Assembly (NCBI GenBank): GCA_018900835.1
Contig: JAHIFQ010000008.1
Location: 1 to 45,561 of the forward strand
Length of the DNA stretch: 45,561 bases
Reading direction: 5' to 3'
DNA from: Patescibacteria group bacterium
Lineage (GTDB): Bacteria > Patescibacteriota > Minisyncoccia > Minisyncoccales > PEYH01
The translations under genes and the position numbers were made by a program. Under the pieces are notes generated by a model, which worked only from the letters and a program-made list of their open reading frames with translations, was not told the DNA's origin and searched no databases. The first letter of the stretch is position 1; every line of letters starts with the position of its first letter. Below are positions 1 to 6,332 of this stretch, piece by piece.

Positions 1-2
1 TC

Positions 3-218
3 AACGCCAACTTACTGGATTTCTATCTTGCTCACATCAACCTCATTCCCGAGGATTGGAAAGGGAAGGCAGTGTTCTTTTGGGCAACCATCTACCGCCG
101 CTCGGATGGCAGTCTGTACGTTCGCTACCTTTTCTGGAGTGGCGGCGGGTGGTACTGGCTCTACAATTGGCTCGACGATGACTGGGGTGATCATAATCCC
201 GCGGCTTCTCGCAAGTAA
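3..218 (+). CDS. Trp/Tyr-rich conserved hypothetical protein, 3' part only
   Basis: The frame is open at the left edge and gives 71 residues before the TAA stop. The protein is rich in Trp, Tyr and Asp (segments such as DFYLAHINLIPEDWKGK, RRSDGSLYVRYLFW and YNWLDDDWGDHNPAA). I recall similar short proteins with a YNWLDxDW-type C-terminus in Parcubacteria, often in several copies per genome; no function is known to me. It is clearly GC-richer than the ribosomal genes downstream and avoids their A/T-ending codons, which suggests a different codon-use class or transfer. The overlapping frame at 28-222 is AT-poor shadow. The start codon lies outside the window, so full length and operon context are unknown. 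Confidence 0.6.
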   Translation, partial: NANLLDFYLAHINLIPEDWKGKAVFFWATIYRRSDGSLYVRYLFWSGGGWYWLYNWLDDDWGDHNPAASRK

Positions 219-289
219 TTAAGTCCTTTGAGCTTAGGAACTTAGGTCTGTTTGGCCTTTGAACTTAATCCTTTGGACTTGAGTCCATT

Positions 290-338
290 CGACCCACAAT
301 GGTTTGTCTTACAAACTGGCGTGGGTCGTTTTATTTTT
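290..338 (+). terminator. Rho-independent terminator after the left-edge gene
   Basis: An 8-bp stem, CGACCCAC at 290-297 with GTGGGTCG at 321-328, is followed directly by TTTTATTTTT. The loop is 23 nt, longer than ideal. It sits 70 bp after the stop of the left-edge gene. The stretch before it (219-289) holds degenerate repeats of the type CCTTTGAACTTAA; between it and the promoter at 457 I see no gene. Confidence 0.6.
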
Positions 339-456
339 GTATAATGAACTAGGCGCAGCTTGTGGCATAGATAAAAAGGGACGGGTTTTTGGGTTGATGG
401 GGCACTATCATTTGTTAATAGAACATAAGACAAAGACCATATTTTTTAAAAGACAG

Positions 457-485
457 TTGACAATATTATTGTAAGAAATTACAAT
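457..485 (+). promoter_or_regulatory. Sigma-70-type promoter of the MNT-HEPN operon
   Basis: A consensus -35 TTGACA (457-462) and a -10 TACAAT (480-485) are separated by exactly 17 bp. The predicted start near 492 leaves a leader of about 22 nt before the ATG at 514, and no Shine-Dalgarno sequence is visible in it. The -10 hexamer is embedded in the upstream operator palindrome. Confidence 0.75.
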
Positions 486-507
486 ATATATTGTAATAAT
501 TTACAAT
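468..507. promoter_or_regulatory. Two identical operator palindromes
   Basis: Two inverted repeats share the same 7-bp arms: ATTGTAA-gaaa-TTACAAT at 468-485 and ATTGTAA-taat-TTACAAT at 490-507. Their centres are 22 bp apart, about two helical turns, so two dimers would sit on the same DNA face. The first covers the -10 box and the second the transcription start. Because the first gene product carries an N-terminal winged helix-turn-helix, autorepression is the natural inference. Confidence 0.7.
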
Positions 508-513
508 GATATT

Positions 514-1059
514 ATGTTAAAGCTCGGTTCGGAAATCACGATTAAACTATTAGATTATTATTTTTTGAATCCCAAAAAAGAACATCACATTAATCAGTTG
601 GCCGATGTTTTAAAAATTGACCCGGGAAATTTATTCCGTAAGTTAAAAGAATTAGAGAATGAAGGCGTTTTGGTTTCCGAAAAAGAAGGCAACCAGCGAC
701 GATTCAAGTTAAACAAGGATTATCCATTTTTGGCAGAATTTAAGAAGATATATGAATCTAAATACGGCTTTTTGTCTTTATTAAAAGAAAAAATTTCTAA
801 ATTAAAAAATTTACAGGAAGCATATGTGTTTGGCTCGTATGCCAATAGTCAATTTGGGCCTGAAAGCGATATAGATATTTTGCTTATCGGAAATCATTCT
901 CCGATAAGCGCGAAGAGGATAATTCTTCCTTTACAGAGCAGAACGAAGAGAGAAATTAATATAATAGACCTAACTCCTGATGATTTTGTAAAGCGAAAAA
1001 ATAAAAAAGATGAGCTTATAGAAAATATTTTTTCTGGGCAGGTGATTAAAATATTTTAA
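514..1059 (+). CDS. wHTH-MNT nucleotidyltransferase (antitoxin-like)
   Basis: The 181-residue protein has two parts. Residues about 8-70 form a winged helix-turn-helix (HHINQLADVLKI, then DPGNLFRKLKELENEG and a basic wing with NQRRFKLN). Residues about 100-175 form a minimal nucleotidyltransferase of the pol-beta fold: GSYA at 107-110, then ESDIDILLIG with Asp119 and Asp121 as the metal-binding pair. In MNT-HEPN modules the MNT protein is an antitoxin that can add AMP to a tyrosine of the HEPN partner. Here the HEPN gene follows after one base. The DNA-binding domain fits the two palindromes over its own promoter. Toxin-antitoxin function is inferred from family and arrangement. The start is the first ATG after the promoter; there is no SD. 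Confidence 0.8.
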   Translation: MLKLGSEITIKLLDYYFLNPKKEHHINQLADVLKIDPGNLFRKLKELENEGVLVSEKEGNQRRFKLNKDYPFLAEFKKIYESKYGFLSLLKEKISKLKNLQEAYVFGSYANSQFGPESDIDILLIGNHSPISAKRIILPLQSRTKREINIIDLTPDDFVKRKNKKDELIENIFSGQVIKIF

Positions 1060-1060
1060 T

Positions 1061-1468
1061 ATGTTTGAGAAATTTTGCTTCACTGAAAAACAAATAGATA
1101 GGCACTATAAATCTTGCTTAAGAGATTTTTCAATAGCAAGTAAATCTGAAATTCCCGAGGTGGCATTCCGTTTTTGTTATGATGCTATAATCAAGCTGTC
1201 CATAACCATCTGCGCGAAGAATGGCTTAAGGGTTAAAGCCAGAGCAGGGCATCATATAGAATTAATCGAAAAATTATCGGAGTTTTTGAAAGATAAAGAA
1301 ATAGTGATTATTGCAAATGAAATGAGGATTAAGAGAAATAAGGACTTGTACGGAGAGGGAATTTTGATATCAAATATAGATGCCAAAGATTATGTTAAGT
1401 GGGCTAAGAGTGTTTTTGGCGCAGCAGATGAATATCTTTTTAAAAAGGGAAGTAGATTAAGATTATAG
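1061..1468 (+). CDS. HEPN-domain protein (putative RNase toxin)
   Basis: The 135-residue, mainly helical protein starts one base after the MNT gene stop, a spacing typical of co-translated pairs. Near residues 89-97 it carries RIKRNKDLY, matching the R-x(4)-RN...Y region of HEPN proteins, where an Arg and a polar residue form the RNase site and the nearby Tyr is the target of AMP transfer by MNT partners. The usual RX4-6H histidine is not present in the canonical place, so this copy may be catalytically weak or a diverged subtype. A perfect hairpin terminator follows ten bases after the stop. Function as a toxin or defence RNase is inference from the module. Confidence 0.65.
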   Translation: MFEKFCFTEKQIDRHYKSCLRDFSIASKSEIPEVAFRFCYDAIIKLSITICAKNGLRVKARAGHHIELIEKLSEFLKDKEIVIIANEMRIKRNKDLYGEGILISNIDAKDYVKWAKSVFGAADEYLFKKGSRLRL

Positions 1469-1477
1469 TCGTAGAAA

Positions 1478-1512
1478 AACCCAAAAACCCGCTTCAAGCG
1501 GGTTTTTGGGTT
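1478..1512. terminator. Long perfect bidirectional terminator
   Basis: A 16-bp perfect stem with a 3-nt loop (AACCCAAAAACCCGCT / AGCGGGTTTTTGGGTT) has A-runs on one side and T-runs on the other. It can end transcription both of the MNT-HEPN operon from the left and of the tRNA-Pro/rpmB transcript from the right. Confidence 0.85.
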
Positions 1513-1531
1513 AGGAATTAGAGGTCTTGGA

Positions 1532-1605
1532 TGGTCGGGGAAGGGAGAGTCGAACTCCCGCCACACGCACCCCATGCGCGCATCCTACCACTGGACCATT
1601 CCCCA
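1532..1605 (-). tRNA. tRNA-Pro(GGG), CCA encoded
   Basis: On the minus strand the cloverleaf folds with acceptor TGGGGAA/TTCCCCG (1-72 is U·G), D stem GTCC/GGAT, anticodon stem CGCGC/GCGTG, loop ATGGGGT with anticodon GGG (complement of 1571-1573), and T stem GGGAG/CTCCC around TTCGACT. Discriminator A73 is at 1535 and the genome encodes the CCA end (1532-1534). It lies downstream of rpmB on the same strand and probably shares its transcript. Confidence 0.9.
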
Positions 1606-1620
1606 CAGTCGGTTTCTGGC

Positions 1621-1647
1621 ACATCCTATGACTGGACCATTCCCTGT
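1621..1647 (-). pseudogene. tRNA-Pro 5' fragment
   Basis: On the minus strand this stretch reads ACAGGGAATGGTCCAGTCAT then AGGATGT, closely matching the acceptor 5' strand, D arm and D loop of the complete tRNA-Pro that begins 16 bp further along the transcript. The anticodon and T arms are absent. It looks like a partial duplication in the rpmB to tRNA-Pro spacer. Confidence 0.55.
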
Positions 1648-1658
1648 ACTAGAGTAAA

Positions 1659-1856
1659 TTATTTACCCCTACTTTTCTTTAAAAGGGTTTTTTTACAGCG
1701 GGTGCAGGCCTTAACTCTTTCGCCTGATGCCAATGTAGCCCATTGGAGATTGGGTTTTTTTGATACTTTTGGAGTCGGATTGTATTTTGACATCAGCTTG
1801 TTGTATTTTCTTCCCATTACCGGCCCCTTGCCACAGATTTCGCAAACTTTGCTCAT
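1659..1856 (-). CDS. rpmB: Large ribosomal subunit protein L28
   Basis: The 65-residue protein shows the L28 N-terminus with CEICGKGPVMGRKYNKLMSKYN and the core KKPNLQW...VKACTRCKKTLLK. It is the zinc-ribbon (C+) form, with CxxC near residue 5 and a second CxxC near residue 51. It is basic and of normal length. It is transcribed leftwards, away from the ribosomal operons, and appears to be co-transcribed with tRNA-Pro. A good promoter lies about 50 bp upstream. The ATG start gives the canonical MSKVCEICG start; no SD is visible. Confidence 0.93.
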   Translation of the reverse strand: MSKVCEICGKGPVMGRKYNKLMSKYNPTPKVSKKPNLQWATLASGERVKACTRCKKTLLKKSRGK

Positions 1857-1904
1857 TTTAGAATTTTGTTAATTATGTTTTGTTTTTTGTATGAGGTGAG
1901 TTTT

Positions 1905-1933
1905 AGTGTAATTTATTTTCCTGATTTTGACAA
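1905..1933 (-). promoter_or_regulatory. Promoter of rpmB-tRNA-Pro
   Basis: On the minus strand TTGTCA (1933-1928) and TACACT (1910-1905) are 17 bp apart. Transcription would start near 1898, giving a leader of about 42 nt before the rpmB ATG. Confidence 0.6.
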
Positions 1934-1965
1934 GAGCAATTAATCATTTGCCTGCCTTGAGCGGG

Positions 1966-1994
1966 TTGATAATTTACCATTAATCGTTTATTAT
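1966..1994 (+). promoter_or_regulatory. Promoter of the M50 protease gene, predicted leaderless
   Basis: TTGATA (1966-1971), a 17-bp spacer and TATTAT (1989-1994) form a good sigma-70 promoter. The expected start, 6-7 bp after the -10, falls at or next to the A of the ATG at 2001, so the mRNA should have essentially no 5' leader. Confidence 0.6.
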
Positions 1995-2000
1995 TAGGGC

Positions 2001-2633
2001 ATGACTGGAATAGAATTAATAATCGTTATTATCATATTTCTTTTTTCAGTAGTTTTTCACGAAGTTGCCCATGGATGGGTTGCTTTTGCCTTGGGAGATT
2101 CTACTGCAAAGAGAGCAGGGCGACTGACCCTGAATCCTTTAAAGCATCTTGACCCGATTGGGTCGGTCCTTTTGCCTGGATTTTTGATTTTGATGAAATT
2201 TGCTGGAATGGGCGGATTTATTTTCGGCTGGGCGAAACCAGTTCCGATTAATCCATATAATTTTAAAGACCAAAAATACGGAACCGCGAAAGTTGCGATT
2301 GCCGGCTCTGCGGCAAATTTTTCCTTGGCTTTAATTTTTGGATTGGCCCTAAGGTTTCTGCCAATTATCTATTCAATCCAGGGCGTGGGTTTGATTTTCC
2401 TATATATTGTCCAAATAAATTTGATTTTAGCGATATTTAATCTGCTTCCGATTCCGCCGCTTGACGGGTCACATATTCTTTTTACTTTTTTGCGCAAGAG
2501 AGCGGATAAGCTTAAAATGTTTTTAGTTCAGTATGGATTTTTTCTATTGGTTTTCATAATTTTTTTCTTTTTTCAATATATTGCCCAAGCAGTCCTGTGG
2601 TTGATGCAGCTGATAATCGGAATTTCAATATAA
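2001..2633 (+). CDS. Site-2 protease family (M50) membrane metalloprotease
   Basis: The 210-residue polytopic membrane protein is a minimal site-2 protease. Its first membrane segment (about residues 3-27) carries the zinc site HEVAH at 20-24, and the second catalytic motif PPLDG is at 152-156 with Asp155 as third zinc ligand. There is no PDZ domain, unlike the rseP gene at 38151, so it belongs to the compact YwhC/FtsH-independent type of unknown substrate. About five hydrophobic segments are visible, the last ending near the C-terminus. The predicted promoter places the transcription start on the ATG. It is followed by the rpsL promoter, so it is probably monocistronic. Confidence 0.85.
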   Translation: MTGIELIIVIIIFLFSVVFHEVAHGWVAFALGDSTAKRAGRLTLNPLKHLDPIGSVLLPGFLILMKFAGMGGFIFGWAKPVPINPYNFKDQKYGTAKVAIAGSAANFSLALIFGLALRFLPIIYSIQGVGLIFLYIVQINLILAIFNLLPIPPLDGSHILFTFLRKRADKLKMFLVQYGFFLLVFIIFFFFQYIAQAVLWLMQLIIGISI

Positions 2634-2640
2634 TTTTTGT

Positions 2641-2669
2641 TTGACAAAAATTTTTTGTTCTGCTAATTT
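2641..2669 (+). promoter_or_regulatory. Possible str operon promoter
   Basis: A perfect TTGACA (2641-2646) is followed 17 bp later by a weak TAATTT. It is the only good -35 upstream of rpsL and would give a leader of roughly 120 nt containing the structures described next. Confidence 0.45.
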
Positions 2670-2710
2670 AAATCGTACACAGAATTGTATTTGTTTTTAA
2701 TTTGAGCGAA

Positions 2711-2790
2711 CCCCGCCTTGGGCGCGGGATACACAATTTTGCAGCCATTCAGGCCGCATCACAAGTGATTTGCCTTCATAGGCAAAATTG
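2711..2790 (+). promoter_or_regulatory. Structured rpsL leader with alternative pairings
   Basis: The leader holds a GC-rich stem (CCCGC/GCGGG, 2712-2728) and a 7-bp hairpin TTTGCCT-tcat-AGGCAAA (2769-2786) ending 8 nt before the ATG. The 3' arm of that hairpin can also pair over 9 bp with an upstream segment, CAATTTTGC (2734-2742) with GCAAAATTG (2782-2790). The two pairings exclude each other and both lie next to the start codon, as expected of a translational control site for a ribosomal operon. No ligand can be assigned from sequence. Confidence 0.45.
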
Positions 2791-2794
2791 GTAC

Positions 2795-3205
2795 ATGCCA
2801 ACTATTCATCAATTAATTAAAAAAGGCAGAAAGAAGCAGGTTTCAAAAGATAAAACGCCTGCTTTGGCTTTTGTTTTTAATACTATTAAAAACAGGCCCA
2901 AGAAACATGATTCTCCTTTTAAAAGAGGGGTGTGTATTAAGGTTTTTACAGTCACACCAAAGAAACCTAACTCTGCGTTGAGAAAAGTGGCGAGAGTGCG
3001 ATTAAGTAATGGAATGGAGGTTTCAGCGTATATTCCGGGCGAGGGCCATAATCTGCAAGAACACTCTGTCGTGATAGTAAGGGGAGGAAGGGTTAAGGAT
3101 TTGCCTGGCGTGAGATATCATATTGTCCGCGGAATTTTAGATACGAGCGGGGTGGAAAAAAGAAAACAAGGCAGAAGTAAATATGGAGCCAAAAAACAAG
3201 CATAA
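2795..3205 (+). CDS. rpsL: Small ribosomal subunit protein S12
   Basis: The 136-residue product begins [14 protein letters not shown]; the frame is open further upstream but this ATG gives the family N-terminus. Core motifs [20 protein letters not shown] and [13 protein letters not shown] are intact, including the lysines next to the decoding site and the Asp of KDLPG that is methylthiolated in some bacteria. Compared with Escherichia coli S12 there are about 13 extra residues between PAL and KRGVC ([18 protein letters not shown]). First gene of the str operon, 18 bp before rpsG. Confidence 0.95.
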   Translation: MPTIHQLIKKGRKKQVSKDKTPALAFVFNTIKNRPKKHDSPFKRGVCIKVFTVTPKKPNSALRKVARVRLSNGMEVSAYIPGEGHNLQEHSVVIVRGGRVKDLPGVRYHIVRGILDTSGVEKRKQGRSKYGAKKQA

Positions 3206-3223
3206 TAAAAAATAATATTAATT

Positions 3224-3682
3224 ATGAGTAAGAAGAAATACATTCAAGTAAAACCAGACCCGATTTATAACGACATGACTGTCGCTAAACTTATTAATTA
3301 CATAATGCGAAAGGGGAACAAATCTATTGCGCGTAAAATAGTTTATAGCGCATTGAGCATTATCAAAGAAAAAACAAAACAAGAGCCAGTTCAATTTTTA
3401 GAGAAAGCGATTCAGAATGCTTCTCCGGTTTTGGAAGTAAAGTCAAAGAGAATTGGAGGGGCAAATTATCAAGTCCCTATTGAAGTTTCAAAAGAAAGGA
3501 GAGTGGCATTAGCTGTGAGATGGATAATTCAAGCTTCAAAGAAAGGCAAGGGGTCAATGGCTGAAAAATTAGCAAAAGAATTGATGGAAGCAGCGGAAAA
3601 CACAGGCAATGCTGTCAAGAAGAAAGAAACTGTCCACAAAATGGCAGAAGCCAACAAGGCCTTTGCGCACTTTGCGTGGTAA
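3224..3682 (+). CDS. rpsG: Small ribosomal subunit protein S7
   Basis: The 152-residue S7 nucleates assembly of the 30S head on the 3' domain of 16S rRNA. Family features are the basic N-terminus, DPIYND, the helix with NYIMRKGNKSIARKIVY, KRIGGANYQVPIEV and the C-terminal KKKETVHKMAEANKAFAHFAW. Length is normal. It follows rpsL by 18 bp and precedes fusA by 130 bp, the standard str order. In E. coli S7 is the autoregulator of this operon; whether that holds here is unknown. Confidence 0.95.
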   Translation: MSKKKYIQVKPDPIYNDMTVAKLINYIMRKGNKSIARKIVYSALSIIKEKTKQEPVQFLEKAIQNASPVLEVKSKRIGGANYQVPIEVSKERRVALAVRWIIQASKKGKGSMAEKLAKELMEAAENTGNAVKKKETVHKMAEANKAFAHFAW

Positions 3683-3739
3683 AGTTATTTCTTAGCGAGG
3701 GCGAGCCAGCAGACGAAGCCCGAGCTTAGAAAGAACTTT

Positions 3740-3756
3740 ACCCGCCCTGGGCGGGT
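3740..3756. repeat. CCCGCC palindrome and hairpins in the rpsG-fusA spacer
   Basis: ACCCGCCC-t-GGGCGGGT is a near-perfect palindrome and one member of a family found in at least six spacers of this window. The same 130-bp spacer also holds a second stem, CTCAGCG (3774-3780) with CGCTGAG (3797-3803), which ends ten bases before the fusA start. Either could attenuate or protect the str transcript. Confidence 0.6.
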
Positions 3757-3812
3757 GTGTAATTTTCTAACAGCTCAGCGGCGCAAAACCTTGCTTCGCT
3801 GAGAAAATTAAC

Positions 3813-5912
3813 ATGCGTGAATTTTCAGTAGAAAAATATAGAAATATAGGAATCATCGCCCATATTGACGCCGGAAAAACCACGGTTTCCGAGCGAGTTT
3901 TATTTTACACAGGCATTTCTCATAAAATAGGAGAAGTTCACGAGGGAGAGGCGATTATGGACTGGATGGAGCAGGAAAGAGAGAGGGGAATTACAATCAC
4001 TTCTGCTGCCACCACTTGCTTTTGGCATCCGACAGAAGATGGCGAGAGCAAAGAACGGGAGTGTAAAATAAATTTAATTGATACGCCAGGACACATTGAT
4101 TTTACTGCTGAAGTCCAGAGGTCTTTAAGAGTTCTTGACGGCGCAGTAGTTGTTTTTGACGGCGTGGCAGGAGTTGAGGCGCAGTCGGAAACTGTCTGGC
4201 ACCAAGCTGATAAATTCAAAGTCCCCAGAGTTTGTTTTATTAATAAATTAGATAGAATGGGGGCTTCTTTTGAATATAGTTTAAAAACAATTTGGGAGCG
4301 GTTAACCCCCAACGCTGTTGCAGTGCAAATACCTATTGGACAGGAAGGAAATTTTTCAGGGGTCATAGATTTAATCACTATGAAGGCCGTAAAATTTGAA
4401 GGTGAGAATGGAGAAAAAGTCATAGTTGAAGAAATCCCTGATGATATGAAAGACAAAGCAGAAGAATGGAGAAAAAAAATGCTTGAAAAAGTGGCGGCCG
4501 AAGACCATGGACTTCTGGAGAATTATTTGGAGGGCAAAGAGGTGGGAGTTGAACAGATAAGAAAAGCTATTAGAAAAGGCGTGATTGATTATCAAGTAAT
4601 TCCTGTTTTCTGCGGTTCAGCTTTAAAAAATAAAGGCACCCAATTAGTATTGGATGCTGTTGTTTATTATTTTCCAAGTCCAATTGATGCGCCTCCAATC
4701 AGAGGAAAGGACCCTAAGACCGAGGAAACTATTGAAAGGAAACCGAGCGATGATGAGTCATTTTCAGCTCTCGCATTTAAGGTTGCCACAGACCCTTTTG
4801 TTGGCGCCCTCACTTATTTCCGTATATATTCCGGAAAATTGTCTTCTGGCACAAGCTTGTTAAATTCCAGCAATGGGAAAAAGATAAGAATAGGAAGAAT
4901 AGTGAGGATGCACTCCAATCATAGAGAAGAGGTTGAGGAATTGTACGCAGGCGATATCGCGGCAGCCATTGGGTTGAAAGATGTGGAAACAGGCCACACT
5001 ATTTGCGACCCAGATAATCCAATAATTTTAGAAAAGATAATTTTCCCAGAGCCGGTAATTTCTATTAGGATTGAGCCAAAAACAAAAGCTGACCAAGAAA
5101 AATTGGGATTAGCTCTGAAGAAATTGGCTGAAGAAGACCCGACATTTAAAGTCAAAACAGATGAAGAAACAGCAGAAACAATTATCTCTGGTATGGGAGA
5201 ACTGCATTTGGAAATTTTAGTGGACAGGATGAAAAAAGAATTCAAAATGGAAGCCAATGTGGGCAGGCCACAGGTTGCTTACAAAGAAACAATTTTAGCA
5301 GAGGCGGAAGCAGAAGGAAAATATATAAGGCAAAGTGGAGGCAGGGGACAGTATGGGCATACTTGGGTGAGGGTTAGTCCGAAAAAGCCGGGTGAAGGAT
5401 TTTTGTTTGTTGATGAAATTAAAGGAGGTATTATTCCTAAAGAATATATTCCAGCAGTCCGCAAAGGGATTGAAGAGGCAATGGAGAGGGGTATATTGGC
5501 AGGATTCCCAATGGTTGATGTGGAAGCTGCATTATATGATGGTTCATTTCATGAAGTTGATTCTTCAGAGTCAGCCTTTAAAATAGCAGGGTCAATGGCT
5601 TTTCAAGCAGCAGCAAAATTAGCCAAGCCAGTATTGCTTGAGCCGATTATGCGTCTTGAAGTTAGTATTCCTAATGAATTTTTCGGAGACATTATCGGAG
5701 ATTTAAATGCCAGGCGGGGGAGAATAAAGGAAAGCTTTGATAGGGCTTCTATGAAAGTAGTTGAAGCATTTGTGCCTTTGGCAGAGATGTTTGGATACGC
5801 AACTTCATTGAGGTCTATGACTCATGGCAGGGCTGCTTTTACTATGGAATTTAGCCATTATGACCAGGTTCCGCATAATACTACCCAGAAGATAATAGAA
5901 GCAAGAACATAA
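3813..5912 (+). CDS. fusA: Translation elongation factor G
   Basis: The 699-residue GTPase drives tRNA-mRNA translocation. The G domain has AHIDAGKTT (P-loop), RERGITI (switch I), DTPGH (G3), NKLD (G4) and GSALK (G5). Domains II-V follow, with domain IV recognisable by [15 protein letters not shown] and domain V by [23 protein letters not shown] and [16 protein letters not shown]. Full length, no truncation. It lies in the str operon between rpsG and a small gene that precedes tuf. No SD is seen; the ATG follows AAAATTAAC. Confidence 0.97.
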   Translation: MREFSVEKYRNIGIIAHIDAGKTTVSERVLFYTGISHKIGEVHEGEAIMDWMEQERERGITITSAATTCFWHPTEDGESKERECKINLIDTPGHIDFTAEVQRSLRVLDGAVVVFDGVAGVEAQSETVWHQADKFKVPRVCFINKLDRMGASFEYSLKTIWERLTPNAVAVQIPIGQEGNFSGVIDLITMKAVKFEGENGEKVIVEEIPDDMKDKAEEWRKKMLEKVAAEDHGLLENYLEGKEVGVEQIRKAIRKGVIDYQVIPVFCGSALKNKGTQLVLDAVVYYFPSPIDAPPIRGKDPKTEETIERKPSDDESFSALAFKVATDPFVGALTYFRIYSGKLSSGTSLLNSSNGKKIRIGRIVRMHSNHREEVEELYAGDIAAAIGLKDVETGHTICDPDNPIILEKIIFPEPVISIRIEPKTKADQEKLGLALKKLAEEDPTFKVKTDEETAETIISGMGELHLEILVDRMKKEFKMEANVGRPQVAYKETILAEAEAEGKYIRQSGGRGQYGHTWVRVSPKKPGEGFLFVDEIKGGIIPKEYIPAVRKGIEEAMERGILAGFPMVDVEAALYDGSFHEVDSSESAFKIAGSMAFQAAAKLAKPVLLEPIMRLEVSIPNEFFGDIIGDLNARRGRIKESFDRASMKVVEAFVPLAEMFGYATSLRSMTHGRAAFTMEFSHYDQVPHNTTQKIIEART

Positions 5913-5953
5913 TCAATAATCATTAATCAATAATCATTAATCATTAAATATTA
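5913..5953. repeat. 7-nt tandem repeat, AATCATT type
   Basis: The fusA-to-next-gene spacer is made almost wholly of 7-nt units related to AATCATT (AATCAAT, AATCATT, AATCAAT, AATCATT, AATCATT, AAATATT). It is one of several 7-nt tandem repeats placed just upstream of start codons in this window. Confidence 0.75.
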
Positions 5954-5955
5954 GT

Positions 5956-6213
5956 ATGGATTTTAATCAGATAAAAAAGTTAATAGATAAAGAAGGTGGC
6001 AAGGTAATTGTTGTGGAAAATGGCGAACCGATTTTGGTTATCTCAAGAATAGAAACAGAAAAAGAGAATCAGCAAAAAATGTCGTTTGAAAAAAAGAGAC
6101 AAGCAATGCGCAATATATTTGATGAAAGCAAAGGAATTAGCCAAAGCACAGAATTGCTTGCCAAGGAAGAATTGCCAGCTGAAGAATTAACAGTTGAAGA
6201 TTTGCCATTTTAA
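5956..6213 (+). CDS. Small acidic protein with Phd/YefM-like N-terminus
   Basis: The 85-residue product starts DFNQIKKLIDKEGGKVIVVENGE and PILVIS, a pattern like the N-terminal half of Phd/YefM antitoxins (helix, then a beta hairpin around an ENGEP turn). The C-terminal half is acidic and probably disordered, ending in LTVEDLPF; I recall a similar DLPF ending in other CPR proteins, but have no function for it. No toxin gene adjoins it. It sits between fusA and tuf in the str operon, an unusual place. The start follows a 7-nt repeat tract without SD. Confidence 0.55.
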   Translation: MDFNQIKKLIDKEGGKVIVVENGEPILVISRIETEKENQQKMSFEKKRQAMRNIFDESKGISQSTELLAKEELPAEELTVEDLPF

Positions 6214-6254
6214 TGCTATCATAGATTCGCTTGCGTATATTTAGGCGCAAGGGG

Positions 6255-6285
6255 TTGACTTTTTTTCACATTTAAGTAATATACT
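6255..6285 (+). promoter_or_regulatory. tuf promoter
   Basis: TTGACT (6255-6260) is followed by TATACT (6280-6285, spacer 19) with an alternative TAATAT (6277-6282, spacer 16). Start near 6292 would give a leader of about 40 nt. It would allow EF-Tu to be made independently of the str operon. Confidence 0.55.
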
Positions 6286-6332
6286 TAATACAATTGTTTT
6301 AAAATTATAATTAATATTTAGTAAGTAAAAAT

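Noticed and set aside
1531-1872. 113-codon frame on the plus strand
   Set aside because: It runs across tRNA-Pro and antisense to rpmB, both well supported.
3938-4456. 172-codon frame on the minus strand
   Set aside because: It lies wholly inside fusA, whose protein is conserved throughout; composition is that of an antisense shadow.
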